Assembly: GCA_963070105.1 (NCBI GenBank)
Contig: OY718803.1
Location: forward strand, 10,211,823-10,275,822
Source: Litomosoides sigmodontis
Taxonomy: Eukaryota > Nematoda > Chromadorea > Rhabditida > Onchocercidae
Length of the DNA stretch: 64,000 nt
Direction of reading: 5' to 3'
This document shows, one piece after another, positions 1 to 13,100 of the stretch. The translations under genes and the position numbers were made by a program. The notes under the pieces were generated by a model. That model saw only the letters and a list, made by a program, of their open reading frames with translations, was not told the origin of the DNA and did no database searches. How positions within the stretch are numbered: the first letter of the stretch is position 1; every line of letters starts with the position of its first letter.

Positions 1-291
1 TACGCCACTGGCCTAGTCGATAGTGTCAGGGCCTTATCCGTATAAATACCTATTGAGCACTCTCTGTTTTTTTTTTTTTCAAATATTAACCATCATCAGT
101 AGCACACTTCCGCCGCCTCTAATCGCCAATCTCAGCTCGTTTGTTTCGAGGTAAATAACTTGCCGTTTACTCATTTCACGCTTAATTAATTCGAAAATGA
201 ATATCAGAAAAAAAGAGGAGAAATTATCATGCAAATTTTCAGTAGCATAATGTTTTTTTTTTAGCTTAAAATTAAGCAAAAATTGCTATTT

Positions 292-320
292 GGGAGGGCG
301 GGCGAGGGGCGGGGGGGGGG
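292..320 (+). repeat. G-rich tract, potential G-quadruplex
   Basis: Five or more runs of at least three G are separated by one to three bases (GGG-A-GGG-C-GGG-CGA-GGGG-C-G10). This fits the usual G3+N1-7 quadruplex pattern. It stands out sharply in a background of mostly A and T. Folding is inferred from the pattern only. Confidence 0.6.
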
Positions 321-2566
321 TTAAATTAACAAGAAACAATTGTTGTGATGAGAAAAGTGAATTACGTATAATGTGTGTTAATTTGAAATATTTGAATAAT
401 GGTAGAAAATAAGAATTACTCATTTCACTTCATTTCCGCAAAAACTCTTCTAACTGATCATTTAGCAACGATTTACGATCAGTAATTGCGCCAGTTACGT
501 AATGATGAAAATTTGAAGTTATTTTTTGTTTGGAAATTTTAGTTTTTCATTATTTACAAATTTGCTTATCAATCATTTTCTTATCTTCAACATTTATTCA
601 ATTGTACAATCTGATCCATGATATTGTTCAATTTCCACTTGTTTATCTACGATTATCTGTTTGTTCATATATTTTTTAAAAATTCATCCTAATAGATTGA
701 ATAATCGAAAATAAATTTTAGAACAATTTTTTAGCACACATCTTCACGACGGATTACTCCATGTATTTCATCTAGGATTTTAAAAATTCCTGATCGACTG
801 ATACACGACTGACATATCAGCTGGAGTTTTACGTGAATTTGACATAGCCATAGCGTCGTTTCAGTTGTTTTCGTCAGCAAAATTAAACTAAAATATTCTG
901 CTTAGTGTAAAATGTTTTTCGGCTTATGTGTGCATAAATTCAGCAAATGAATTATTATATTTTAAAATATAAGAAGTGATTAGGAAATTACTAAACTAAA
1001 TATCAATTAAATAGCGAACAAAAATATTGTAGTGTGAGCTATTAGCGCTAAATAATTTCTCTCCCTCAAGAAGAAGTGGAAATTTCAAAAAATTTTGCAT
1101 AATTTTTACATTTAACAAATTCAACTTATAAACACGCTTACTTGTAAATCTTTATTTTTCGAAAAAAAATATACGTCTAACTTAACTTTCCTAATCCTTT
1201 CACAATCTTTTCAAATTAACAGAAACTAAATTTTTTTTGGCCTAGAGAAAAGAAAAAACAAAACACTGTTCAGCTAACTGTTCTTAGCATTAGCAATCAT
1301 AAAAAAAATACTACTATCACTAAGTATAATATTCAGATTGATAATATTACAGAAACTATTTACAATTAGTAATTTTGAAGTAATTTGTAGCTATTTCCAT
1401 CATTAAATTCATTTCACATTTGCTTACCTGTGAAAAGCTTTCGCTAAGTTATTAAAGTTTTAATATTAACGAATCAGTGAATATTCGTTTCGAAGAAAAT
1501 AAATGATTAACTTTTAACACCTGTACCTGTAGCTAGGATATGTGAGAGCACCTGCATCCAATCCAGGATACCTAATTCCGATATCTTTTTCTGTTTTCTA
1601 GCTTTCTATCACTTTGATTGTTATGTTTTGAAAAGTCTAGCCTAGTTATGAGTGGCAATAGGAGTAATAGGTCTCTGTCTATTTCAAATTTATTATTATT
1701 CATCAGCGAATATTATACATTGTTTACTAGTTGCTATTAGAATTTCACTGCTTATTTAACACTTACGATCAATGCGGTAAATTCAGATCGGATAAGTTGT
1801 TCAAAAAAAAAATTTTTTTTTTCTGTTTTAGAAAATTATGATACATCAGTGAAATTTGTTGGTAATTTTTGCTGTGAAATAATGAAATTAAAATTGGAAG
1901 AAATGGTAAGCAAGTATAGCGTTAGCTAAAAACTAAAGATTCCGAAACATAAAGCGATGATAAAAGAAAAAAAAACATTCGATGAATAAATAATGAAAAG
2001 AAAAAGTTAGCAAAGAAGATTGTATGAAGCGATGCATAAGTCGTTTAAAAAAAAATGCCATTAGGCTATGCTGGATGTTAAAAATGCTTCCAGCGCTTTC
2101 TTCTTGGAACTTTTCCGGAAAGAAATCTATCCAAGAAGTTTTTGTTACGCATAAATAGATAATTAGCATCATTTTCCATATTTCTTCCTTTACGCATACA
2201 AAAACACTCCTCCACGAGAGGAAGTTCAAGTGACGAATTAAATTACTGAATTAAATGAAATCCGAGCAAATTAATTGTTACTGTAATAATGGTATAATTC
2301 ACTAATTAATACAATTTATAAACTTCATCATTTCAAACGCTAGGGAATTGTATGTGATATCTATCGCTGAATAAAATATTTCCAAACCTATTAATCAATT
2401 AATATGATTTCCTTTTCTATTTGTAGAAATTTTGCGCAAAATTAAAAGATGTAGAAGAGTGAGAGGAAAACGATTTAGCAGATGTATTTTCTCACAGTAA
2501 ATTTTTCATACTAAAATTAATCAATCGTTTGACTAATGTTCTTCCTTTTCTTCCCCTCCCTTCCCT

Positions 2567-2570
<4 letters not shown>

Positions 2571-2599
<29 letters not shown>
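2571..2599 (+). repeat. (CT)n microsatellite
   Basis: An uninterrupted CT dinucleotide run follows a C/T-rich stretch. Similar runs occur near 4000-4020, 30065-30101, 49652-49675 and, as GA, at 51282-51302. Confidence 0.9.
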
Positions 2600-2602
<3 letters not shown>

Positions 2603-2886
2603 TTCCCTCTCTTCAATACAACAACGAGATTATAGCTATTAGCTATGAAGGAATTAGCTAATATCACACATACATATACTTTTTTCGCTTTAAATTAATT
2701 TCCAATTGTATAGCTCTCGTTCGATTTTCTTCCTCGCCCATTTCATCAGCTGCTCATATCGCACATGATGTGCTACTTGTATATTAAATTTAGTGACCGT
2801 GTGCAGCTGAAATGAAATGAAAACAAAATGGAAATTTCATAATTGTACGCCCATAAAAATTCAACAGGTATGATCGTTAAACAACA

Positions 2887-3108
2887 ACGTGAACGTTTAG
2901 CAAAAAAAGAAGAGGTAGTTGGAATCACGTAAACGTTCAGCAAAACGAGATAATAGGTATCACGTAAACGTTTAGCAAAAAAAAAAAGAAGAGGTAGTTG
3001 GTATCACGTAAACGTTTAGCAAAACGAGATAATAGGTATCACGTAAACGTTTAGCAAAAAAAAAAGAAGAGATAGTTGGTATCACGTAAACGTTTAGCAA
3101 AAAAAAAG
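2887..3108 (+). repeat. Minisatellite, about 79-bp compound unit
   Basis: A core close to ACGTAAACGTTTAGCAAAA occurs six times, starting at 2887, 2927, 2962, 3006, 3041 and 3084. The spacers alternate between an AAGAAGAGGTAGTTGG type and a CGAGATAATAGG type. The spacings are therefore 40, 35, 44, 35 and 43, and the real unit is two cores, about 79 bp. Length changes between copies lie mostly in the A-runs. Confidence 0.9.
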
Positions 3109-3313
3109 CGAAAGTCAAGGTTGTGCAAAACGTTTACCAGAAGAGGGAAAGTAAATTAAGCGATAATATCATTTCATCCTCCAAATGCTTTTTATCAAAC
3201 TTTTTAGACAAAAAAATTTTTCTATCTTTCTATTCGATGATATAACATATGCTATATGATTTTTCTCACATCTTTTAAAAGTTTTCAAGACATTTAAGAA
3301 GACGTAATATCAC

Positions 3314-3384
3314 GTAAACTGAGTATGATAATAACTAATTTATTAGTTGCTATTTTTTATCAGTTATTATCATACTTAGTTTAC
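3314..3384 (+). repeat. Inverted repeat, 23-bp stem and 25-nt loop
   Basis: The left arm is 3314-3336 and the right arm 3362-3384. The two are reverse complements except for one position, which would form a G-U pair in RNA. The arms flank a 25-base AT-rich loop. Stem and loop sizes resemble a microRNA precursor, but nothing shows that the region is transcribed. Confidence 0.75.
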
Positions 3385-5078
3385 TCGTGTTATTAGCCAT
3401 TATTTTATTTCATTTCACAAATTTTACCAATTGTTACAACAATTATCCCCGCCAAATAGGAATTAAATCATGTTCTTTTCGGAGTTTTTTTTTCCTCCCA
3501 AACAGAAAACGAATAAACTCAGCAATGTCTATTTTAGCAGATAATTAAATTAAATATCAATTATTAGACCTGTTAGATGTGTTGCAGTGACCATTAGTTA
3601 CACTATTCCTACCAAATAACATGAAACTACCATCCTATTCTCCTACTCTCTTCTTTTTATTTTACTACTAAATTTGTAAATTGCAATTAAAAAATTGAGC
3701 CAATCAATTATCGGAGGAAAAGGAAGTGTTTGGAAGAGAGGGAAAAATGAGGAGAGGAAAAAAAGAACACTTTTTCCGCTTTTTTTTTTCATTTGCATGA
3801 AAAAGAAGAATGGCAAATTTCTTTTTCTCTCTTACCATTCTTTTTTTATTAGATTTCATTCTAAAACAGATATTTTTGCAATGATGCATGGGTGCATGTA
3901 TGTTGCTAGCATTAATGGTGTATTGCTAGTTGGCAATCGGAAAAATGTGTTGCACTTATTAAGAGCTATTCTTTCTCCCTCCCTCCCTTTTTTTTCTCTT
4001 TTTCTCTCTCTCTCTCTCTCTTAACTTTTATCCGTCAAATTTTATGATTCTAAAAGAAGAGATGGTTAGTGAGATGGACAGAAATGCATCCAACACTAAC
4101 CATATACTTTTCCCCGAAATTTCACACCTTTCAATCAATCCAATCAATTGTTGCTGTATCTGATACTGTTTGTCGTATACATACAATGCACCTACATTAT
4201 ACGTATATTTATACGTATACACCCACGCACAAACACATATACATACGAACGCATAGAGTATGAGTACGAACACTTATGAAATGAACAACGAGGCACTAAA
4301 CCTTCTCATACGCCTTCCTGTCCATCAGCTGTTAGATTTACGTAACGCATCCTTTTGTTTTCGTCGTTTCAGAATGGCAATAAGCGTGGGCCACGGGCCG
4401 ACATTTTCATTTGTTGCCTTATCTGGCCAAAATTATTGCTAATAACCTCACCTCAGTTTTCCTGAAAGAAGGACGAGTAATGAGTTTGATTGTTTTGTGA
4501 GGAAGTGAGATGCGAAATGAGAGGTGGAGTTCTGTTGAGTTTGTTTCTTCATGCTTCAAATTCGTAATAATTTATGTCTTTAGTCATTAAATAATCAGTA
4601 AGTAGTTTAAGGTGATGAAAGCGACCGTATCACTCAATAAATGAATACAGTTCAGTATGATATAAGCAACATATGCATAAGTATAATATGTAATGTTCCA
4701 TTGGGCAAATTGAAAAAAATTGCTAAAATTTGATATGTGTGACACGTTTATATGTACATTCTTCATGCATTTCATTTCATTCTTCACGCAAACGCGTGCG
4801 TTACGTATTGGCATGTGTGTGTTATTTGTTCAGCTGTTTCGTCGAATTTCACTTTGAATGTAAATTTCAGTTCTTTTTTAGTTTACGTTTTCTAGGATTT
4901 GCTTTTAAAATGGTGAAGTTTGGTGGTTATGAATTGCTTTCAAAGAAGTTGACATCATGAGACGGTACTAATGAAACAGCACCTAAAACAGATTCTGGTA
5001 TTATTTGTTGTATTCTCTTTTTCATTATTGTTGTTTGATCAGATTTTGCTGTAACAATAAATTTATTGGACTTTCAAC

Positions 5079-5080
5079 AG
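5079..5080 (+). promoter_or_regulatory. Splice acceptor ahead of the tomosyn start codon
   Basis: The sequence CTTTCAACAG ends at 5080, 56 bases before the ATG at 5137. It could receive either an upstream non-coding exon or a spliced leader, which is common in nematodes. Which of the two is used cannot be decided from sequence. Confidence 0.5.
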
Positions 5081-5136
5081 TAGCGGTAGAAACGGAAAGA
5101 GAAGAGCAGACAAACGAAGACGAAAGGTGAAGAAGG

Positions 5137-8100
5137 ATGGATCGTGCGAAGAAATGTTTAGCGTCAGCGTTGGATGGCTTTAGAAATCATCATAAATTGG
5201 AAATGGAATTAGAAGAGAAGATAACTGCAGAGGATGTTTGCTTGACAGGAGTAAGTGATGTGTAATAAATCATTCTGTATTCATTGAAGTATCTCTGGAG
5301 TAAAGGAGAACTGTGCTTATTTATTATACCACTTCAAATCTTTGGACATTATTGGAGAGGGGAGAAAAAAAAAGCTACCATTTACTTAACTACTCGTTAT
5401 GGATTAATGACTTCGATTCGGAGTACTTTATGCCCTACTCTGTTAAAATTTATATCAAACATTTCAATGTATGAGAAAAATTAGTGTCTAGAAAAATTCA
5501 TCGTTTTTTTTAAAACAAATACCAATTCGCACGAGGAAATAATTTATGAAACTTTCTAATGAAATATCTTTCGGAATCATTTTGACATTTCTAGAATTGA
5601 TTTTGTGTGATATATAATCCAATAAATTTCGTAAGTCAAAGTCAAAAAAAGTCAAATTTAAAAAGATTCTTGCTTACATGATTTTTTTTTCCTTGAAGCC
5701 AATCATTATTTTAAGATTAAATGTTCAAAAGTACGTAGCTGAAAGAAACGAAAATTAATGATAGATCTAATCGTTTACCGTCCTGTATTGCATATTCCAA
5801 AATTCCAACGGGTTAAATTTATCATAAATATTTTAAAACAACTTCTTCGGGAGAGTTTCAGATCGTCAGGCACGGATTTCCAGATGAACCACGATGTATG
5901 GCCTATGATACCGTGCAACGATTGTTGGCGATAGGCACGGGACACGGAGTAGTCAGAGTCATTGGTGGTGTTGGGGTGGATTATTGTTTGAAGCACAAAT
6001 CAGATGCTGCTGTGCTTCATATACAGTTCTTGATGAATGAAGTATATTTTATTATTTTTCCATGTTATCAAAATTACAATTTAGAAGGCTTATTAAATTT
6101 AAGCAATTTATTACGGGACTTTTTCTCTGTTGACCTTCTGCATGATGAATTTCCGGGACTGTTGTTCTTTCATATTGAGTTTTACAATTAACCCGTAGGC
6201 AGAACTTTCTTTCAGGTGTCATTTATAAATTAATAGAGAAGGATAATTTAAGGAATTGTTATTAACGGGGCGCGAGCTTGTTTACTGTTATATGTAGTTA
6301 TATTGTAGAGACCGGTATAAGTTATATTGTAGAAACATGTCGCATTTTTCTCTTAGTTGTTATAAAAAATGGTAGTGTATCAATAAATTATTGCTATCGT
6401 TACTGTCTTGAAATTTTAATTTTAACAACTGCTTTTCAGTATGAAGTGATTACTGTAAGTTGGAAAGCTGTTTGAAAAAAAAACGTGATGAAGGAATATA
6501 GCAGTTTTTTTTTTAATTTTAGTACTTTTTACTCAAAGTGAATTTCAAGTAACTTTTCCTTGCATTCACATTTGTTTTCCACAGGGTATATTGGATACTA
6601 GTTATCATATGTGAAATTTATAGCAGGTTTCGATAAAAAATATAGCGCCTGTAATTTGTATTTACCTTAATAGAAAAGCAAGACAAAGAGTGGAAATATA
6701 AGCATTATATAGATGAATAAGGGAGCACACAATAAGCAAGAAAAGTTTAAGTAAAGAATATAGGCCTGCGAATTAAAATAATGGACGAAAAAGTTAAAGA
6801 TAAGGATTGACTAATTTCAGGGAGCTTTGGTTACTGCATGCCATGATGACCTGATACATTTGTGGAACTTTCGGCAAAAGGTAAAGCAAGCATTTTTTAA
6901 GTTCAAGGAATGTTGATTGTTTTACTTTGTTAGAGATTTTTCGAAACATTAAGAAAATTTACAATTAAAATATGGCGTCTTTTTGTTTCATGTATGAAAA
7001 GTTGAAGATCGGCAACAACTTTGAATTTGATCACGACAATAATTTTTCGTTTTTCGGATCTTACAATTAGTGGCCTGTTCAGGTCCCAGTAGTGCTGCAC
7101 AGTATACAATTAACCAAAGAACAAGTTACTTGTATTAGTCACTCTTTTCAAAGTAAATGGTTGTATTTTGGAACCGAACGTGGCAATGTATATTTTGTTA
7201 ATATAGCAACGTTTACCTTATCGAACTACACTATCAACTGGAACAAGGCCATTGATTTGTATGTTTACTTGTTCTTCTTTATTCAAACGCTTGCTTACTT
7301 TTCGATTTCTGTCCTTTTTTTTTCTAACGAAACATTCTTTATAAAATTTAAATTGTTGGAATTGTGATTCATTTTCAAATGAGCAAAGGGCGGAAAACAA
7401 CTTTCGATTAAAACAAACCTTGATTGAAACAAATTGCAGTTAAACATTTAATGACTCTCCACGTTTGTAGCTTCTTTTCTCTGTAAAAAAATCAGCAGTA
7501 TTTCCGTATTCTAAATCATTTATTTCATTTTTATTCGTCAGAACTTCATCATGTTCGTTTCAACTCTTTTTGTTTTTGAAAGGGAATGATTAATTATAAT
7601 TAAAAAGTAATCCGCAGTCTTTTCAAACAACGTTACCGTATTAGCTGTCAATTTACGGTTCATAACATTTCATTTACAACTTTCTATAAGTGTTTTTATT
7701 TCATGCTTTTGATTAATCATGTCAGGACATTACAACTGTATTCCATTAATTTTATGGTTTCAGTTCTATTTGAACTGACGACATGTTGTGTTTTAGAGGT
7801 GTTCGTACTCATCCTGGTAGTGTAAAAGCTATTTCTACCAGTCCCACCGAACTTTCTAAATTATTGCTTCTCTATGAAAAAGGAAATGTTGTATTATGGA
7901 ATCTTCAAACAAAAGAAGTAAACATCTGTTTTAGAAATTAATTTTTATTAAACCATCTGTGTTTTTCATTGATATAAAAAAAAACTGTTATCGATTGTTC
8001 ATTTCTATTTCAGGTGGATAGATTCATATCTGGTCAAGCACGTTGCTTTGCGTGGCATCATGATGGCCGACAGTTTATGTGTGGTACAGTAGACGGGTCT

Positions 8101-10048
8101 CTTTTGGTATGGAATATCAGAAAACCGGGGGAATGCACACAAAAACTACAACCTCATGGACAGAGGTGTAGTCCTATTAGTCAGGTCCGTCTTTGCATGA
8201 ATTTTTATACAAGACTAGGTAAAAACGTATAAATTTCGTAGTGTAGTTTCACACTTTATAATTATAATATGGCAATATCTGTTCAGTTTGTAATAATTCA
8301 ATTTATTTATGAATTGCAGGTTGATTGGAAGCACTCATCAGATGGAGAACAGTTGATTATTTTTAGTGGTGGTTAGTATTTTAATCAGTACCATTCATAA
8401 AATCAAAAATTTTCATTCAGTGGGTTAAGAATTCTAAATTTTTAGGAATGCCCGAGGATAGTGGCGTGTCACCCACGTTGACCATAATGAGGGCATCGAA
8501 ATCTATTACAGTTCTGGAATTAGATCATCCTTTAATCGCCTTCACATCTCTGAACGCTTCACCTTATAGCAGTGTATCACAACAGCCATCTGCCATTGCA
8601 GTCCTTATGAAACATGACTTGCTGGTCATCGATCTTACTACTCCAGGGTGATTTCATATATTTAATTTCTCTATATGTTGGTCACCATTTGCAAAGCGAT
8701 TATCATGTATTTCGCTTCTAAATTTTGCACAACTCTGAAGGCTTAAACTTCGAGCAAATGGAAAGCAAGTCTGAGATACTTCAAAAGTGCACAGTTTATA
8801 TGTGATTGAATTTTCTTAACAAAAGTCCCTTGTGGCATTTTAAAGTTCTCAACTCGGTTTGAAAATTGCAAACGGTGTTGTAGATTTAAAATTTGATTAC
8901 TGTTCAAAAGAGTCGTACGATTTCAGTTATCCATGCCATGAAAATATTAGTCCCATGGATATTCATGAATCACGGGTACGATGTATATCCTATTTTTCCA
9001 ACTGTCCTCTTGATTTACTTGGTGCTCTAGCACTTGTTGGTTCAAAACAACGGCGTCGTGGATTCAGTGACAAGGTTTTTACATTTTATCTTGAACCCAC
9101 GTTTTCATGTCTTGGCATTCATTTGCTTTAAGCGTTTGATTTTGCAGCCATGGCCAATCACAGGTGGAAGTGGACGCGACTGTGCAATGGGCCATCAAGA
9201 ATTATTACTTACGGGGTAATTTTCCTTATATGTTGGCTTAAATCTATATGAAGAAAGCAATTACTGCTGTCGTGTCAGTAGTACAATCACAGTTTTTAAC
9301 ATATGGCAGGCGCGATGCTCATCCGTCAGATGTTCATTTGATAGATAACAGTGTCTATGCTTTATCTCATGTTTGAAGCAAGTAGTTCCACTTAGAATTT
9401 TAGTTTTTGTTGTACAAGATATAATCCATTTAAAGTTCTGCTTTTTGCAGCCACGAAGATGGGTGTGTAAAATTCTGGCAAGCATCGGGTGAGCATCTAC
9501 AAATTTTGTACAAATTAAATAGTGGGCGGCATTTCGAACGAAATGATGGGATGGAATCCCACGAAGCATCGCATGCTGTTACGATGATTAAATTATGCTT
9601 GGATTCTCGACTGCTTCTAGTTGCTGGACAAAGCGGACAGTTGACGCTGTTTCGTTTTGCGAAAACCGAAAGCTCTCATGAAATTACTGTAAGGCGTCGA
9701 AAATTTTCAGTTTTGGATGGGCAGTATTATGGAACATGAAAATATGTTTCGACTATTTCATTTTGAATGTTAACGGAATTAAATCCCTGATGATTCCGAA
9801 CTTATTTCCTTACTCTTCCAGGTAATTAATATCCCGCCAACATTTTCATTCTTATCGAGTAACATGGAATCAGCTAAAGCATCTTCTACAAATGACGAAC
9901 CGGAAAGACGATGGACAGCAATTTCTGTGGAATCAAATAGTACGGATACCAGTGAAGGTAGCACACATGGTGGTTATTTTCCATTGAAAGTACGAGGTGG
10001 AGTGCTCAAAAGATCCGCAGGATATCAGGTTAGTATAAATGTGACATA

Positions 10049-10146
<98 letters not shown>

Positions 10147-13100
10147 TTTCACATAACTTTTCATCAAGTATCAATTTCAGCCAGATTTGGCGTGCATGGT
10201 TCCATGGAGGAATGCGTCACAGCCCGAGACTATTACGGCTTTAGCCTTTAACTCAGCATACGGCATTATTGCGCTCGGTTTGGACTTTTATTTCTTTATA
10301 CACTACATTTAGAATTCTTAATTACGTCACAGTTTAAAAAGCCTTTTGAGAAATTGTTCGAGAAAATTTATCCCTTTTTTATTCTCTTTATATTATCTGG
10401 TTTTCATCAAGAATAACTGCGTGTTTTTCATACCTTTTTGTATGAAAAAAGGTTGGATAACTGGTATTAACAGAGTACTTCGCTAAGATGATCGATGACT
10501 GTAGATATTTACCGTAGAGTTCCTCAAGCATGTTGAACTGAACAAACTTTTTGTCATAGTGAATTTTAATATCGAAATTTTGGTAATTATTGTTAAATCC
10601 GAAGCAGTCATTCAACCTCTCGTCAAAAGTTCTGTTTTATGCATACGATAAAACGTAGCTTACATAACCTAATTGATAAACCTCACATATAAAGGTTTTT
10701 TCATATATAAAGCTGTTCAATCTTAGTCTTTTCAGGTACATCGGCAAGTTTAACTCTGATCGATTTGGTGCAGTATATTATAATATGTTCTTGGTCGGTC
10801 GCTGATCTATACCTTCAACAGCATTCAACGCCAATATTTTCTAGTCAAAACAGTAACTCAAGCCATTACGATGTTTGTTATTTTAAACTTTTTTCGGAAC
10901 TGACTTGCAAGTTTTGAGAATATTTTTCGTAGAATTTAGGAGAATAACATGTCATTTTAGCATTTAATTTCTTAACGTTCAGCATTTCCTGATTTTCAAT
11001 AAATTATAATATTGAGATTTTAGTTAAATGGTAGCGGCTAGGCAGTGGATATAACTGGATTACTGAGTTAGCAGTATGGGTTGTAAAAAATTTTTAATTT
11101 AACGGCTTTTTTATGCAGGGAGGAATATAAAATATAGAAAAGTCATGTAGTAATTCCAGCATTGGAATTTCCTCCCTCTTTTGTTTCTCTAATTGGTTTA
11201 CTGATTCATAAAGAATCGGTTTTTGCTGCACTATTCGTCCTCGCTTACTGCTAACATCGTGTATTCTCGTTTCCGTGCTCTTCACTGCGGTAGTGTTCAA
11301 CCAGTGCTAGAGAATGATATCGGGAATGTGTATAAGTAAATGTAGCAGATGACCTGATAAGTTGGGCGATAAGGACTTAGCTTATGCAGTTATGACGGGT
11401 TAACTAATAAGGATTGAAGGGCGCAAAATTTAAGTTATTTCATAGTGAGCATGAGCTAGTATTCATTACTGATGTGATTTTTTCTGAAAGTATCAGGTCA
11501 TCTTTTCTTATGCTTCGCTCAAATATGTTTAGAATAGTTTTTTGTTGTGTAAATTTTGTGTTTTGCATGCAATTTTTTTGTCATATTTGATCACGTGTTT
11601 TCAGCCATCTATCGTACCATTAGAGCAAGAAGAAACTTCTGCTACAACTGTCTCCGCACAATTGCCTTCGCAAACGGATGGCATGTTTTCAGGAGATACT
11701 CCAGTTAAGTGTGCTCCATCAAAGCTTTCTAGAAGTACATCACCAACACAGCTAAGACGCTTCAGTAAATCATCTAATCATCGGAAGCTTATTAAACATA
11801 TGACAGAGAAAGCATTTTTTAACCGGACAACAGATGGAGATGATAAACAAAAAATAGTGGACGATGTAATGGCAAGTAGACCAACGTGGGAACATTCGTC
11901 GTTGCATAATTTAGATCTCAGGAAGCATCCACCAGTTCAGAATGAAGTAAAAATTCGAAATGAAGTTGAAAGTGGATCTATACGAAATGCGGAAAATTTG
12001 GAGGGAGTTCAGGAAGTTGATTCGAACTGCTTGATTGAAAAACTTCGTGTTAAGAGGAAAACTTTTGTTCGAGCATTGACAGTACATACAGCAGCATTTG
12101 ATGAACAGTGCCAATCAATATCGGGATCGAAAGTAGTGTTAGGTAAGACAATTAGCATGCATATGTCATTTTTCGTTTTTTTGTTTCAATGTTTTTGACA
12201 GAGACAAGTGATCCGAAGTTTTAATAATGTGGGTGTTTTTTTCCAAAAGCAAAGTTTAGAATATTATCGAGTTCAAAAACCGTCCATTTTCCTTGCTGCA
12301 TTTACACTGAGATGTGTAATGGGATCAAAGCCGTTGTACTTCGACATTTCAATGTCTGTAGTAAACGGCAGTATCCATTGGCTTTGGCATCGGTGATGTG
12401 CGCATATTTTATGGGCTTTGCTTTGCTTGAATAGAAAGTAGTGCCAAATTGTGCAAGTGCTTAAGAGAAAGGCAAAGTAGTAGTGTTTCGATATTTTTCT
12501 AAATGGTGGAATATCCCAAACGAAAAAGGATGAGAGCTTTGGGTCTTGCTATATTTATGCTTATGTACTATGTTCGTCAGTTTATTTGTTTGCGGCGGTC
12601 TCCTTTGATTACTAATTTTTCTGCTACTTCTACTTCTACTGTTTCACTTATAGCGCATATAATAATAATTAATTTCACAGTTAAATAATCGTAGCTGATG
12701 GGTTAACGTAAATAGCAATACTAAGCTTAATATTAGACATGCCTAAACTTGCTTTTGAAACCAAACAACATTTAATATTTACATTAAATTCTGAGGTAAG
12801 CTACTACTGCGCAGCTAAAATTTAAAAATCTGAGATCTCATTGCAATTTTTAAAACTGGTCGTTACGGTAGCTTCAGTGTGGAGTGGATGCGAGGCGTAA
12901 TACGGATTCACCACCAATTCTCGTCAGTATCGATTCGATATTACGAAATAGTACGGAAAACTCACGTTTACATACGGATAGGCGGACACAGTTGTTAGAG
13001 TCGCATTCTGTTATTGATTCAGGCTGTGAAATTAATGGTACTTATTTTTGTTTTCTGACGTCTCCTATATTTCTTGCATTTTTTAAATGAATGGAAATAG

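Larger units (their letters stand above)
1..5080. other. Non-coding region upstream of tomosyn
   Basis: No coding exon could be supported in these 5 kb on either strand. The open frames are short, AT-rich and low in complexity, and none shows a conserved motif. The stretch holds a G-rich tract near 292-320, a (CT)n run at 2571-2599, a minisatellite at 2887-3108, an inverted repeat at 3314-3384 and a (CT)n run near 4000-4020. It probably contains the promoter and non-coding leader of tomosyn, but no promoter motif was recognised. An untranslated upstream exon of tomosyn may lie here, because an acceptor-like site sits at 5079-5080. Confidence 0.6.

Noticed and set aside
79..279. Minus-strand 66-codon frame at the left edge with a more protein-like C-terminal half (SKRQVIYLETNELRLAI)
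   Set aside because: Too short and unrecognised. It could be an exon of a gene left of the window but cannot be supported here.
10029..10244. Read-through frame with a poly-Tyr-Ile stretch continuing the tomosyn exon that ends at 10028
   Set aside because: It comes from reading the TA microsatellite. The GTTAGT donor at 10029 and TTTCAG acceptor at 10180 join the conserved sequence correctly.
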